This document shows, one piece after another, positions 56,577 through 64,000 of a stretch of 64,000 nucleotides of DNA (within the stretch, counting starts at the first letter, position 1; each line of letters begins with the position of its first letter). The position numbers were made by a program, and so were the translations under genes. The stretch covers positions 1,697,001-1,761,000 of the forward strand of contig NZ_CP071448.1 of assembly GCF_017352115.1 (NCBI RefSeq), read 5' to 3'. Origin of the DNA: Flavobacterium endoglycinae. Its GTDB lineage: Bacteria > Bacteroidota > Bacteroidia > Flavobacteriales > Flavobacteriaceae. The notes under the pieces were generated by a model. That model saw nothing but the letters and a program-made list of their open reading frames with translations, was not told the DNA's origin and did not search any database.

Positions 56577-57251
56577 TTATTCATTAATACGATATCCAAC
56601 ATTTCGGACAGTTTCAAACCAATCGATGGAAGTATGTTTGTCAAGTTTTTTACGAAGATTTCGAACATGAACATCTATAAAATTAGAATCTGAATTCACT
56701 TCCAGAATATCTCCCCAAATATGTTCGGTTAACTGTAATCTTGTAATAACTCTGTTTTTGTTCAAAACTAGATATTGAAAAATATCAAACTCTTTTTTCG
56801 TCAAGTTGATTGGAGTTTCATCAAAACTGACTTTATAATCCTGAAGCTGCAGCAAAAAACCATGAATACTTAAATTGTTAAGAGTAAAACCATGAATCCT
56901 GCGGATTACAGCAAACAATCTTGCGGCAAGTTCCGTCAATGCAAAAGGTTTGGTCAAATAATCATCGGCTCCTAGATGAAGTCCATTAATACGATCGTCT
57001 AACTCTCCTCTTGCTGTAAGCACAATTACGGCCATTTTTGATTTGGTTTTTCGGACTTCTTTCAAAACTTCAAAACCATCACCATCAGGAAGCCCTAAAT
57101 CCAGAAGCATGGCATCATAATCATTACTTCCAAATTCTTCGAGAGCATCAGCGCAGTTATTGGCAATTTTACAAATGTAACCTGCATTGCACAAAAAGTC
57201 ATACACTTCTATGGCAAGTTCTCTATTATCTTCAACAATTAAAACATTCAT
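56577..57251 (-). CDS. OmpR/PhoB-type response regulator
   Basis: A 224-residue regulator. The receiver domain holds the acidic pocket (VEDN), the phosphoacceptor Asp in AMLLDLGLPDGDGF (about residue 51), the Thr of VLTARGE and the Lys of LTKPFALTEL. The C-terminal winged helix is of the OmpR class: LTKKEFDIFQYLVLNKNRVI and VHVRNLRKKLDK ... RNVGYRI. The frame reaches upstream, but MNVLIVEDN at 57251 is the family start. It has its own consensus promoter and is followed by the kinase gene. The CTTCAT direct repeats at the peptide promoters are its probable targets. Confidence 0.94.
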   Translation of the reverse strand: MNVLIVEDNRELAIEVYDFLCNAGYICKIANNCADALEEFGSNDYDAMLLDLGLPDGDGFEVLKEVRKTKSKMAVIVLTARGELDDRINGLHLGADDYLTKPFALTELAARLFAVIRRIHGFTLNNLSIHGFLLQLQDYKVSFDETPINLTKKEFDIFQYLVLNKNRVITRLQLTEHIWGDILEVNSDSNFIDVHVRNLRKKLDKHTSIDWFETVRNVGYRINE

Positions 57252-57273
57252 AAACACAGTGTTTAAACGCAAC

Positions 57274-57301
57274 TAAAATTAAGCAATTCTGAAAAAACCA
57301 A
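57274..57301 (-). promoter_or_regulatory. Promoter of the response regulator-kinase operon
   Basis: Minus strand TTG (57299-57301), 17-nt spacer, TAATTTTA (57274-57281), one base from the consensus. It lacks the ATGAAG direct repeat seen at the peptide promoters, so no autoregulation through that site is expected. Confidence 0.55.
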
Positions 57302-57335
57302 TTGCGCGTTATTAAAAAATTAACGAATAAAAAAA

Positions 57336-57357
57336 GCTGACAAATTTCTTCATCAGC
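57336..57357 (-). terminator. Terminator of the two-peptide operon
   Basis: GCTGA (57336-57340) and TCAGC (57353-57357) pair; the minus-strand transcript continues into a T-rich stretch. The stem is short, so it is a moderate terminator. Confidence 0.55.
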
Positions 57358-57438
57358 CTTCTTCAATCGCATTCTTCATAATCATTATTCCTGTTTTGTT
57401 TTCGTTAGAATGCTGCAAAAACAAAACGAGAACAATTC

Positions 57439-57621
57439 TTATTTTTTTGTTGCTGATTCTTCTTTTGGAGCTTCAGCTTTTGCTTTTTTATGTCCTTTAT
57501 GATTATGGTGTTTAGTAGCTTTCACCTCTTTTGCTGGAGCTGTCTGAGCTGGAGTTGTTTGAGCACTTACCATTACACTTGTTCCTAAAACTGCTGCTAA
57601 TACAATAAATAAATTTTTCAT
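57439..57621 (-). CDS. Small secreted Lys/His/Ala-rich peptide (copy 2)
   Basis: A 60-residue protein with a signal peptide (MKNLFIVLAAVLGTSVMVSAQ). The mature region begins TTPAQTAPAKEVKATK and then carries a His cluster (KHHNHKGHKK) not found in the other two copies, followed by an acidic/basic Ala-rich tail. The His cluster could bind transition metals. The gene starts 46 bp after the stop of the 57668-57865 gene with no promoter of its own, so the two form a bicistronic transcript. Confidence 0.85.
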   Translation of the reverse strand: MKNLFIVLAAVLGTSVMVSAQTTPAQTAPAKEVKATKHHNHKGHKKAKAEAPKEESATKK

Positions 57622-57667
57622 GATTTTAAATTTTTAAATTAATCTTTATTATAAATTTCTTGTTTGT

Positions 57668-57865
57668 TTATTTTTTTACTTTTGTCGTTTCTGCTTTTGG
57701 AGCTTCACTTTTTACTGATTTTGCTTTTTTATCAGATTTGTTTTTTGGGTGCTTTGTCGCTTTTACTTCTTTTGCTGGAGCTGCTTTTCCATCTTTTGCA
57801 GGAAATGCATGAACCATTGCACCTGTTCCTAAAACCGCCACTAATACCATCAATAAATTTCTCAT
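57668..57865 (-). CDS. Small secreted Lys/Ala-rich peptide (copy 1)
   Basis: A 65-residue protein with a signal peptide (MRNLLMVLVAVLGTGAMVHA). The mature part shares AAPAKEVKATKH with copy 2 and ends in a Lys/Ala/Glu/Ser-rich tail (EAPKAETTKVKK). It has no cysteine and is strongly basic. It is the first gene of the peptide pair, preceded by a -7 box and the paired ATGAAG repeat at 57907-57941. Confidence 0.85.
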   Translation of the reverse strand: MRNLLMVLVAVLGTGAMVHAFPAKDGKAAPAKEVKATKHPKNKSDKKAKSVKSEAPKAETTKVKK

Positions 57866-57906
57866 GATTTCTAAGATTTAAATTAAATACCTTTTATTTT
57901 ACAGTT

Positions 57907-57941
57907 CAAAATTACCTTCGTAACATGAAGAAAAAATGAAG
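57907..57941 (-). promoter_or_regulatory. Promoter of the two-peptide operon with paired direct repeat
   Basis: Minus-strand TAATTTTG (57907-57914) is a perfect -7 box. ATGAAG in plus reading occurs at 57925-57930 and 57936-57941, 11 bp apart, with the first copy at the same distance from the -7 box as in the 55167-55201 promoter. The predicted leader is also about the same length (~36 nt). Confidence 0.7.
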
Positions 57942-57992
57942 AAATCCCTGAATAAAAAATTTTAACTTGATATTAACTATTTCGCCATTTTC

Positions 57993-58091
57993 AACCATAT
58001 AAGTTATATAAGTTGAAGAAATAGAATGGCGCCTGTTTAGACGCAATGAAATGCGTTTCTTCTAAAATGAACTTATATAACTTATATGGTT
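57993..58091. repeat. 99-bp perfect inverted-repeat element (MITE-like)
   Basis: The outer 22-bp arms (57993-58014 and 58070-58091, starting AACCATATAAGTTATATAAG on the left) are perfect inverse complements. Inside are further inverse arms GAAGAAA (58015-58021) and TTTCTTC (58056-58062) and a small hairpin ACGCA-ATGAAA-TGCGT. There is no ORF. Symmetry over the whole element suggests a mobile miniature element or a structured RNA-forming repeat; it sits just upstream of polA. Confidence 0.7.
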
Positions 58092-58166
58092 CAAAAATTT
58101 ATTTTTCGGAAAGCAAATCGTTTTTTAAAACCCAATTGTTTATTTTTACAGACTAATATTTTTTAT

Positions 58167-61016
58167 ATGTCGACTCAAAAACGCCTTTTTCTTCTAGATG
58201 CTTATGCATTAATTTTTCGTGGTTATTATGCCTTTATAAAAAACCCGAGAATCAACTCAAAAGGGATGGATACATCTGCAATTATGGGTTTTATGAACTC
58301 ACTTTTGGATGTTATTAAAAGAGAAAAACCAGATCATTTGGCTGTTGCTTTTGATAAAGAAGGAAGCCATGCCAGAACAGAAATGTATTCTGATTACAAA
58401 GCCAACCGCGATGAAACTCCCGAGGCCATTAAAATTGCCATTCCTTATATTCAGGAATTATTAAGAGCCATGCATATCCCAATTATTGAACTTGCAGGTT
58501 GTGAAGCCGATGATTTAATTGGAACTATTGCCAAACAAGCCGAAAAACAGAACTACAAAGTCTATATGGTTACTCCCGATAAAGATTTTGCACAATTGGT
58601 TTCTGAAAACATATTTATGTACAAACCAGCCCGCATGGGTAACGGAATCGAAATTTGGGGTATTCCTGAAGTTTTGGCAAAATTTGAAGTTGAAAGACCC
58701 GAGCAGGTAATCGATTTTCTGGGAATGATGGGTGATGCTGTCGATAATATTCCAGGATTACCAGGTGTTGGAGAAGTTACTGCGAAAAAATTCCTTAAAG
58801 AATTTGGCTCAATGGAAAATCTTTTGGCTAATACAGATAAGCTGAAAGGTAAAATGAAAGAAAATATTGAAGCCAATAAAGACAAAGGTATTTTATCTAA
58901 AAAACTGGCGGCAATTATGTGCGATTGTGACGTTACTTTTAATGAAGAAGATTACGAACTTTCACGTCCAGACATCGAAAAAACCGATGCTATTTTTCAA
59001 GAATTAGAGTTTAGAAGAATGGCAGAACAATTTGATAATTTATTTAAAGTTGGAGCCGGAAGCGAATCTTCTAACACTGCTGCATCTGATGCCAAATTAT
59101 ACAAAAAACCACAGCCGAAAAACGAAGACCAATTTGATCTTTTTGGAGGTGGCGGAACAACTCTTGACGAAAGCGCCGAAGCGGCAAGAAATTCATTTTA
59201 CAGTACTTTAGAAAACACTGAACATTCTTACCAAACCATTCAAGGTGATTTAGGAATTAAATTGCTTTTGCAGAATTTAGAAAAGCAAACAGCTGTTTGT
59301 TTCGATACCGAAACTACAGGAATTGACGCTCTTCACGCAGAATTGGTCGGAATGTCTTTTGCTTACGAAAAAGGAAAAGCATTCTACGTTCCGTTTCCAG
59401 AAAATCAGGAAGAAGCCCAAGCTTTGGTTAATAAATTTGTTCCGTTTTTTGAAAATGAAAACATTGAAAAAATCGGGCAGAATTTAAAATACGATTTAAA
59501 AATCCTTTCTAATTACGGCGTTACTGTAAAAGGAAAACTTTTTGATACGATGATTGCACATTATCTGATTAATCCAGATATGCGTCATAATATGGATATT
59601 TTAGCCGAAACGTATTTGAAATATTCTCCAAAATCTATTGAAACTCTAATTGGTAAAAAAGGAAAAAATCAGCTTAATATGCGTGATGTTCCTTTGGAAG
59701 ATATTAAAGAATACGCTGCTGAAGATGCCGATATTACTTTGCAGTTAAAAGAAATCTTTACAACTGAATTAGATAAAACGGAAACTAAAAAGTTATTTGA
59801 TGAAATCGAAATTCCGTTAGTAAGCGTTTTAGCCGACATGGAAACCGAAGGAATTCGTCTAGATGTTGAGTTCTTAAAAGCAATGTCTTCTGAAATGGAT
59901 GTTGAAATCAAATCTTTAGAAGAAAAAATCTATGAAACTGCTGGAGAGAGATTCAATCTTGCTTCTCCAAAACAATTAGGAGATATTTTATTTGATAAAC
60001 TTAAAATTGGCGGCGCAAAACAAAAGAAAACCAAAACCGGACAATATGCAACTGGTGAGGAAGTTTTGACTTATTTGGCAAACGACAACCCAATTGTAAA
60101 AGATATTTTAGACTGGCGTCAGATGGTAAAACTTCAAAGTACTTACATTTTGGCTTTACCAGAACAAGTAGACAAAAAGACTTTACGCGTTCATACTGAT
60201 TATATGCAGACGGTTGCTGCAACAGGACGTTTGAGTTCTAATAATCCGAACTTACAGAATATTCCAATTCGTACCCAAAGAGGTCGTCAGATTCGTAAAG
60301 CTTTTGTGGCGCGCGATGAAGATTATACTTTAATCTCTGCCGATTACTCGCAAATTGAATTACGAATTATTGCGGCTTTAAGTGGTGAAGAAAACATGAT
60401 TAAAGCGTTCCAAGATGGAGAAGATATTCACAGAGCAACTGCAGCAAAAGTTTTTAATGTGGCCTTAGAAGAAGTTTCTCGCGAACAAAGAAGCAACGCC
60501 AAAACGGTAAACTTCGGAATTATCTATGGTGTTTCTGCTTTTGGATTGAGCAACCAGACTTCACTTTCAAGAAGTGAAAGTGCGGCTTTGATTGATGCTT
60601 ATTACAAAACATATCCTCGTCTTAAATCTTTTATTTCTGAACAAGTTGATTTTGCAAGAGAAAAAGGGTATGTACAAACTATTTTAGGACGTCGTCGTTA
60701 TTTAAAAGATATCAATTCGGCAAATGCCGTTGTAAGAAGCGCCGCAGAACGAAATGCTGTAAATGCACCAATTCAAGGAAGTGCTGCCGATGTCATTAAA
60801 ATTGCCATGATTAACATTCATAAAAAACTTCGTGACGAAAACTGGAAATCTAAAATGCTTCTTCAGGTTCATGATGAGCTTGTGTTCGATGTTCACAAAG
60901 ACGAACTCGAAAAAATCCAGCCTATGATTAAACACGAAATGGAAAATGCATTTAAAATGTCAGTTCCTTTAGAAGTTGAAATTGGTTTAGGAAAAGATTG
61001 GCTAGAGGCACATTAA
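58167..61016 (+). CDS. polA: DNA polymerase I
   Basis: A 949-residue polymerase for Okazaki fragment maturation and repair. Domains in order: 5'-3' exonuclease (LFLLDAYALIFRGYYAF, then the helix-hairpin-helix LPGVGEVTAKKFL), a 3'-5' exonuclease with intact catalytic residues (FDTETTGID near residue 380, KIGQNLKYDLKIL and YAAEDADIT), and the polymerase domain with motif A DYSQIELRI, motif B RSNAKTVNFGIIYG and motif C QVHDELVFDV. Unlike many bacterial PolI enzymes it seems to keep proofreading. The frame is open for 27 codons upstream into the inverted-repeat element, but MSTQKRLFLLDAYAL (ATG 58167) is the family start. Confidence 0.97.
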   Translation: MSTQKRLFLLDAYALIFRGYYAFIKNPRINSKGMDTSAIMGFMNSLLDVIKREKPDHLAVAFDKEGSHARTEMYSDYKANRDETPEAIKIAIPYIQELLRAMHIPIIELAGCEADDLIGTIAKQAEKQNYKVYMVTPDKDFAQLVSENIFMYKPARMGNGIEIWGIPEVLAKFEVERPEQVIDFLGMMGDAVDNIPGLPGVGEVTAKKFLKEFGSMENLLANTDKLKGKMKENIEANKDKGILSKKLAAIMCDCDVTFNEEDYELSRPDIEKTDAIFQELEFRRMAEQFDNLFKVGAGSESSNTAASDAKLYKKPQPKNEDQFDLFGGGGTTLDESAEAARNSFYSTLENTEHSYQTIQGDLGIKLLLQNLEKQTAVCFDTETTGIDALHAELVGMSFAYEKGKAFYVPFPENQEEAQALVNKFVPFFENENIEKIGQNLKYDLKILSNYGVTVKGKLFDTMIAHYLINPDMRHNMDILAETYLKYSPKSIETLIGKKGKNQLNMRDVPLEDIKEYAAEDADITLQLKEIFTTELDKTETKKLFDEIEIPLVSVLADMETEGIRLDVEFLKAMSSEMDVEIKSLEEKIYETAGERFNLASPKQLGDILFDKLKIGGAKQKKTKTGQYATGEEVLTYLANDNPIVKDILDWRQMVKLQSTYILALPEQVDKKTLRVHTDYMQTVAATGRLSSNNPNLQNIPIRTQRGRQIRKAFVARDEDYTLISADYSQIELRIIAALSGEENMIKAFQDGEDIHRATAAKVFNVALEEVSREQRSNAKTVNFGIIYGVSAFGLSNQTSLSRSESAALIDAYYKTYPRLKSFISEQVDFAREKGYVQTILGRRRYLKDINSANAVVRSAAERNAVNAPIQGSAADVIKIAMINIHKKLRDENWKSKMLLQVHDELVFDVHKDELEKIQPMIKHEMENAFKMSVPLEVEIGLGKDWLEAH

Positions 61017-61099
61017 TAATGGTAGATTTCAGATTGTTGATTTTAGACTTTAGATTTTTACAAACTGAAACAATCTTATTCAATACAAATCATAAAAAA

Positions 61100-61128
61100 A
61101 ACCATCAGTTGAAACTGATGGTTTTTTA
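61100..61128. terminator. Bidirectional terminator between polA and the LacI-type gene
   Basis: AACCATCAGTT and AACTGATGGTT form an 11-bp stem with a tiny loop, flanked by A and T runs, between two convergent genes. Confidence 0.88.
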
Positions 61129-61132
61129 GTAT

Positions 61133-62158
61133 TTATACTTTTCTAGTAGATTCTCTTTCTTTCAATTTTGTTTTGATTACGATGGTTTCGTATTCAGAAA
61201 TCGTTCCTTCTGGCTCTTCTAATCTTTCGATTAATCTTTTTGCTGCGACTTCTCCAATTTCAACTCCATGCTGGCTTACCGTTGTTAAACTTGGCGACAA
61301 ACGTCTTGAAGCTAAAATACCATCTGCAAATCCAATAATCGAAATATCCTCAGGAACTCTGAATCCTTTTTTCAAACTCACTCTTAAAGCGGCAACTGAA
61401 TCATTTTCATCTAAAGCAAAAATTCCATCGATTTTATGATCAAAGAGACCATCAATTTTAGCTTTCATATCGTCCTCAGAATCCGTACGAAGAATAATTT
61501 TTTCGTTAACCGGAATATTATTGTCTTTTAAAGCTTTCAAATATCCATCGGCTCTTAATTTTCCAACGCTTAGATTATCTACAGAAGAAATCAGCGCAAT
61601 ATTTTTACATCCTAAATTTATTAAATGCTGTGTTGAATTTAAAGCTGAATCGAAATCATCAACCACTACCTTATCACAGTCTACTTCGTCAGCAATACGA
61701 TCGAACATTACAATTGGAGTTCCATCATTTATAATTTCCGAAAAATGATTGTAATCCTGAAGTTTTTGTGCTTCCTGAGAAACAGAAAGAATAAAACCAT
61801 CAATGGTTCCGTTACTCAGCATTTCCAGTGTATGAACTTCTTTTTCTAGAGATTCATTCGAAATACAAGTAATTACATTATAACCTTTTTTATCGGCCAC
61901 TTTCTCGATTCCGCTAAAAACTTTAGCAAAAAATGAGTTTAAGATATTAGGTATAATTACACCTATCGTTTTGGTTTTACGATTTTTTAAATTCAGACCA
62001 ATAACATTCGGCTTATAATTTTTGAGTTTGGCATACTCCTTAATCTTCACCTTCGTTTGCTCACTAATTTCCGGACTGTCATTCAATGCTTTAGATACAG
62101 TCGAAACCGAAACACCAAGTTCCTTCGCAATTTGTTTTAGAGTTGCTTTAGCTTTCAT
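61133..62158 (-). CDS. LacI-family transcriptional regulator
   Basis: A 341-residue repressor. The N-terminal HTH is typical: ATLKQIAKELGVSVSTVSKALNDSPEIS with the hinge helix region after it. The sugar-binding core has TIGVIIPNILNSFFAKVFSGIE, then IVMFDRIADEVDCDKVVVDDF and IIGFADGILASRRLSPSLTTV. The ligand and regulon are unknown; no sugar utilisation genes lie next to it. A TATATTTG -7 box is present upstream. It is divergent from the ferritin-like genes. Confidence 0.94.
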   Translation of the reverse strand: MKAKATLKQIAKELGVSVSTVSKALNDSPEISEQTKVKIKEYAKLKNYKPNVIGLNLKNRKTKTIGVIIPNILNSFFAKVFSGIEKVADKKGYNVITCISNESLEKEVHTLEMLSNGTIDGFILSVSQEAQKLQDYNHFSEIINDGTPIVMFDRIADEVDCDKVVVDDFDSALNSTQHLINLGCKNIALISSVDNLSVGKLRADGYLKALKDNNIPVNEKIILRTDSEDDMKAKIDGLFDHKIDGIFALDENDSVAALRVSLKKGFRVPEDISIIGFADGILASRRLSPSLTTVSQHGVEIGEVAAKRLIERLEEPEGTISEYETIVIKTKLKERESTRKV

Positions 62159-62183
62159 CCAATTGAATTTTATGTAATTAATA

Positions 62184-62215
62184 CAAATATAGTAGAATTA
62201 CCTAAAATAAAACAA
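62184..62215 (-). promoter_or_regulatory. Promoter of the LacI-family gene
   Basis: Minus strand TTG (62213-62215), 21-nt spacer and TATATTTG (62184-62191), at the long end of the allowed spacing. Confidence 0.5.
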
Positions 62216-62349
62216 AAACAACCTACTAGTATTTAAAAATATCTACGTCATTCGAAAAAATAATAAAATACTTATGATTTTTTAAAACCGTCCTTATTAA
62301 AATCTCGTTAATACCTGAATACATGTTATTTAACCTAAAAAACTTGATT

Positions 62350-63096
62350 ATGAAAAACGAAGTTAAGATTCATGAAGTTAACCCTTCACTGGATAGCAGA
62401 AGGAGCTTTTTGAAGCTCAGTGGACTAACATTAGTTACTGCAGGTTTGGTTCTGGCTGGCTGCAGCGATAATGATAATGATGATGATATGAAGGACAACT
62501 CCTTACCCGGAATAAAAAATGGTATTTTCGACCTTGGCTCTGGTGATTTTGGCGTGCTTACTTACGCTTATGCTTTAGAGCAATTAGAAGCAGACTTTTA
62601 TACGAAAGTTGTAAATGCCTCAAATTTTAATGCCACATTTAATGATACTGAACGTCAGGTTCTAACCGACTTATACCATCATGAAGTAATCCATAGAGAT
62701 TTCTTTAAGGCGGCATTAAGCGGAGCGCTTCCAGATCCAAGTTCACAACTGCTTCCTTCTTTAGCCTTTACTTACGGTTCTTTGAATTTCAATAGCCGAA
62801 CAGAAGTTTTAGCAACCGCAAAAGCCCTCGAAGACACAGGAGTGGCTGCTTATAATGGAGCTGGAAGATTAATTAAAACGCCAGATTATTTAGTACTTGC
62901 CGGAAAAATTGTTTCTGTAGAAGCGCGTCACGCTTCTGCCATAAGAAGCTTAATCAATCCTAATTCTAAAGATTTTGCAGGAGATGATATCGTAAGCGCT
63001 TCAACAGGATTAGATGTTGCAAAAGATCCTTCTAAAATCCTACCAGTTGCTGCTGGATTTATTACAACAAAATTTACTGCCAATTATCTTCCTTAA
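62350..63096 (+). CDS. Tat-exported ferritin-like lipoprotein
   Basis: A 248-residue protein of the Ferritin_2-like family. The N-terminus has a twin-arginine motif (SRRSFLKLSG) and a lipobox (LAGC), so it is probably a folded lipoprotein exported by Tat. The four-helix ferritin-like domain follows: ALEQLEADFYTKV, LYHHEVIHRDFF, ALEDTGVAAYNGA and VEARHASAIRSL, with Glu and His residues spaced as for a di-iron or related metal site. The frame opens nine codons earlier; the ATG at 62350 gives the correct distance to the RR motif. Followed after 25 bp by a second member of the family. Confidence 0.88.
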   Translation: MKNEVKIHEVNPSLDSRRSFLKLSGLTLVTAGLVLAGCSDNDNDDDMKDNSLPGIKNGIFDLGSGDFGVLTYAYALEQLEADFYTKVVNASNFNATFNDTERQVLTDLYHHEVIHRDFFKAALSGALPDPSSQLLPSLAFTYGSLNFNSRTEVLATAKALEDTGVAAYNGAGRLIKTPDYLVLAGKIVSVEARHASAIRSLINPNSKDFAGDDIVSASTGLDVAKDPSKILPVAAGFITTKFTANYLP

Positions 63097-63121
63097 TATT
63101 AACTGCTAAAACTTAGAAATT

Positions 63122-63934
63122 ATGAACATTTTAAAATTTATAGAAACTTTTACGGATGACAGTTTAATGAAAAGTACTGGTTCCCGACGAGACAGTTTTA
63201 CACAATTTGGAAACATTGGAAAAAATTTAGCATTAGCATCAATCCCTTTTGGTCTTTCAGCTTTGGCCAATAAAGCATTAGCAAAAGATATCACCGCAAC
63301 TCCCGCAACTCCAATTGGAGCACTTCAATTTGCATTGACCTTAGAATATTTGGAAAATGAATTTTACGCAATGGCATTAGATTCAGGTGTTATTCCAGCA
63401 TCTGAAAACGGAGGACGTGATTTAAAAGTTTTTCAGCAAATTGCAGCACACGAAGCTGATCACGTTTCATTTTTAATAGCCGGTTTAGGCGGAACCATGA
63501 GTGCAAATTTTGTTCCAAAACCAACTTTTGACTTTACTGTTGGCGGTGCATTTGATCCTTTTAATGACTATCCAACCTTTTTAGCATTGGCCCAAGCTTT
63601 TGAAGATACAGGCGTTAGAGCTTATAAAGGTCAGGCAGCAAACCTAATGTCTACACCTGATTTACTTACAGCGGCATTACAAATCCACTCTGTCGAAGCC
63701 CGTCATGCTTCTGAAGTACGACGCCTGCGCGGCTTAAAAGGATGGATCTCTAATGCCGAAAGAGGAGCCGGAATGCCTTCGGCAACACAGGCAGTATACG
63801 ACGGAGAAGGAATTACAATACAGGCAGGTTTCAATACCGCAGCCGCATTTGGAGCTGCCGCAGGGTCAGAAGCTTACGACGAGCCGCTTACGACACAACA
63901 AGTGGTAGATATCGCTAATATATTTATAGTATAA
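63122..63934 (+). CDS. Tat-exported ferritin-like protein
   Basis: A 270-residue relative of the gene before it. An N-terminal twin-arginine-like motif (GSRRDSFTQFG) precedes a hydrophobic stretch ending ANKALAK. The ferritin-like bundle is clear: ALTLEYLENEFYAMAL, IAAHEADHVSFLIAGL, AFEDTGVRAYKGQAA and HSVEARHASEVRRLRG. Unlike its partner it has no lipobox, so it may be soluble in the periplasm and pair with the lipoprotein. An extra ~60-residue C-terminal section is rich in Ala and Gly. Ends at a strong terminator. The family is often induced by stress or metal, but function is unproven. Confidence 0.87.
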   Translation: MNILKFIETFTDDSLMKSTGSRRDSFTQFGNIGKNLALASIPFGLSALANKALAKDITATPATPIGALQFALTLEYLENEFYAMALDSGVIPASENGGRDLKVFQQIAAHEADHVSFLIAGLGGTMSANFVPKPTFDFTVGGAFDPFNDYPTFLALAQAFEDTGVRAYKGQAANLMSTPDLLTAALQIHSVEARHASEVRRLRGLKGWISNAERGAGMPSATQAVYDGEGITIQAGFNTAAAFGAAAGSEAYDEPLTTQQVVDIANIFIV

Positions 63935-63961
63935 TTACACGAAATAATTCAAAAAAGCAGC

Positions 63962-63997
63962 GCACCTTTGCACCAAAATGCAAAGGTGCTTTTTTTA
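63962..63997 (+). terminator. Terminator of the ferritin-like pair
   Basis: GCACCTTTGCA (63962-63972) and TGCAAAGGTGC (63979-63989) form a perfect 11-bp stem followed by seven T. Confidence 0.9.
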
Positions 63998-64000
63998 TGC

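Noticed and set aside
58086..58166. An N-terminal extension of polA beginning in the inverted repeat.
   Set aside because: The family start is at the ATG 58167; the upstream codons come from the repeat element and have no similarity to DNA polymerase I.
61021..61075. AT-rich stretch with repeated AGATTT/TTTAGA words after polA.
   Set aside because: Low-complexity sequence of a kind common in these genomes; no hairpin, arms or ORF that would support a defined element.

Overview
The window is AT-rich chromosomal DNA from a gliding member of the Bacteroidota, most probably a Flavobacterium close to F. johnsoniae. The support is: a type IX secretion (T9SS) SprA gene, a SprB-like giant adhesin with its SprF/PorP partner, an Alternative Complex III (ActABCDEF) operon joined to an aa3 oxidase, almost no Shine-Dalgarno sequences, and repeated matches to the Flavobacterium promoter (TTG, 17-21 nt, TAnnTTTG). 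No phage, insertion sequence, CRISPR array or rRNA was seen.

Layout. 1-6.3 kb: the 5' part of sprA, then ruvA, the malic enzyme maeB and a CBS-domain gene, all on the minus strand. 6.3-7.4 kb: a palindromic repeat and a divergent pair (XRE regulator and an unknown 106-aa protein) around a perfect 18-bp palindrome. 7.4-22.5 kb: a minus-strand adhesin locus of about 15 kb. It holds a 4030-residue secreted adhesin built from seven 79-aa and seventeen exactly 100-aa repeats and ending in a T9SS type B sorting domain, followed by a SprF-like porin and an OmpA/TPR/PD40 protein. 23-27 kb: ruvB, a secreted alpha/beta hydrolase, a cytochrome P450 and queG. 27.3-38.7 kb: the respiratory operon actABCDEF-ctaC-ctaD behind a consensus promoter. 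38.9-44.8 kb: a SPOR protein, a DUF4920 protein and rimP-nusA-infB with a terminator-like hairpin in its leader. 44.9-48.6 kb: a universal stress protein, an orphan double-glycine-leader peptide, an aldehyde dehydrogenase and an AraC regulator. 48.6-48.9 kb: two tandem promoter/tRNA-Gln/terminator cassettes. 49-54.8 kb: a DUF2723 GT-C membrane protein, a polysaccharide deacetylase, a cysteine-less thioredoxin-fold protein and a metallophosphoesterase. 54.9-57.9 kb: a two-component system flanked by three small secreted Lys/Ala-rich peptides. 58-64 kb: a perfect inverted-repeat element, polA, a LacI regulator and two Tat-exported ferritin-like proteins.

How the parts fit. SprA is the outer-membrane T9SS channel through which the adhesin, recognised by its C-terminal domain, would be exported with help from the SprF-like protein. 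The act-cta operon encodes a quinol-to-oxygen electron route in which ActA carries its own extra cytochrome c domain. rimP-nusA-infB serves translation and transcription elongation.

The least described parts are the peptide/two-component locus, the orphan peptide and the adhesin repeat array. Both peptide promoters in the first share an ATGAAG-N5-ATGAAG direct repeat with an 11-bp period at the same distance from the -7 box, which looks like the operator of the adjacent response regulator. No function is known to me for these peptides.
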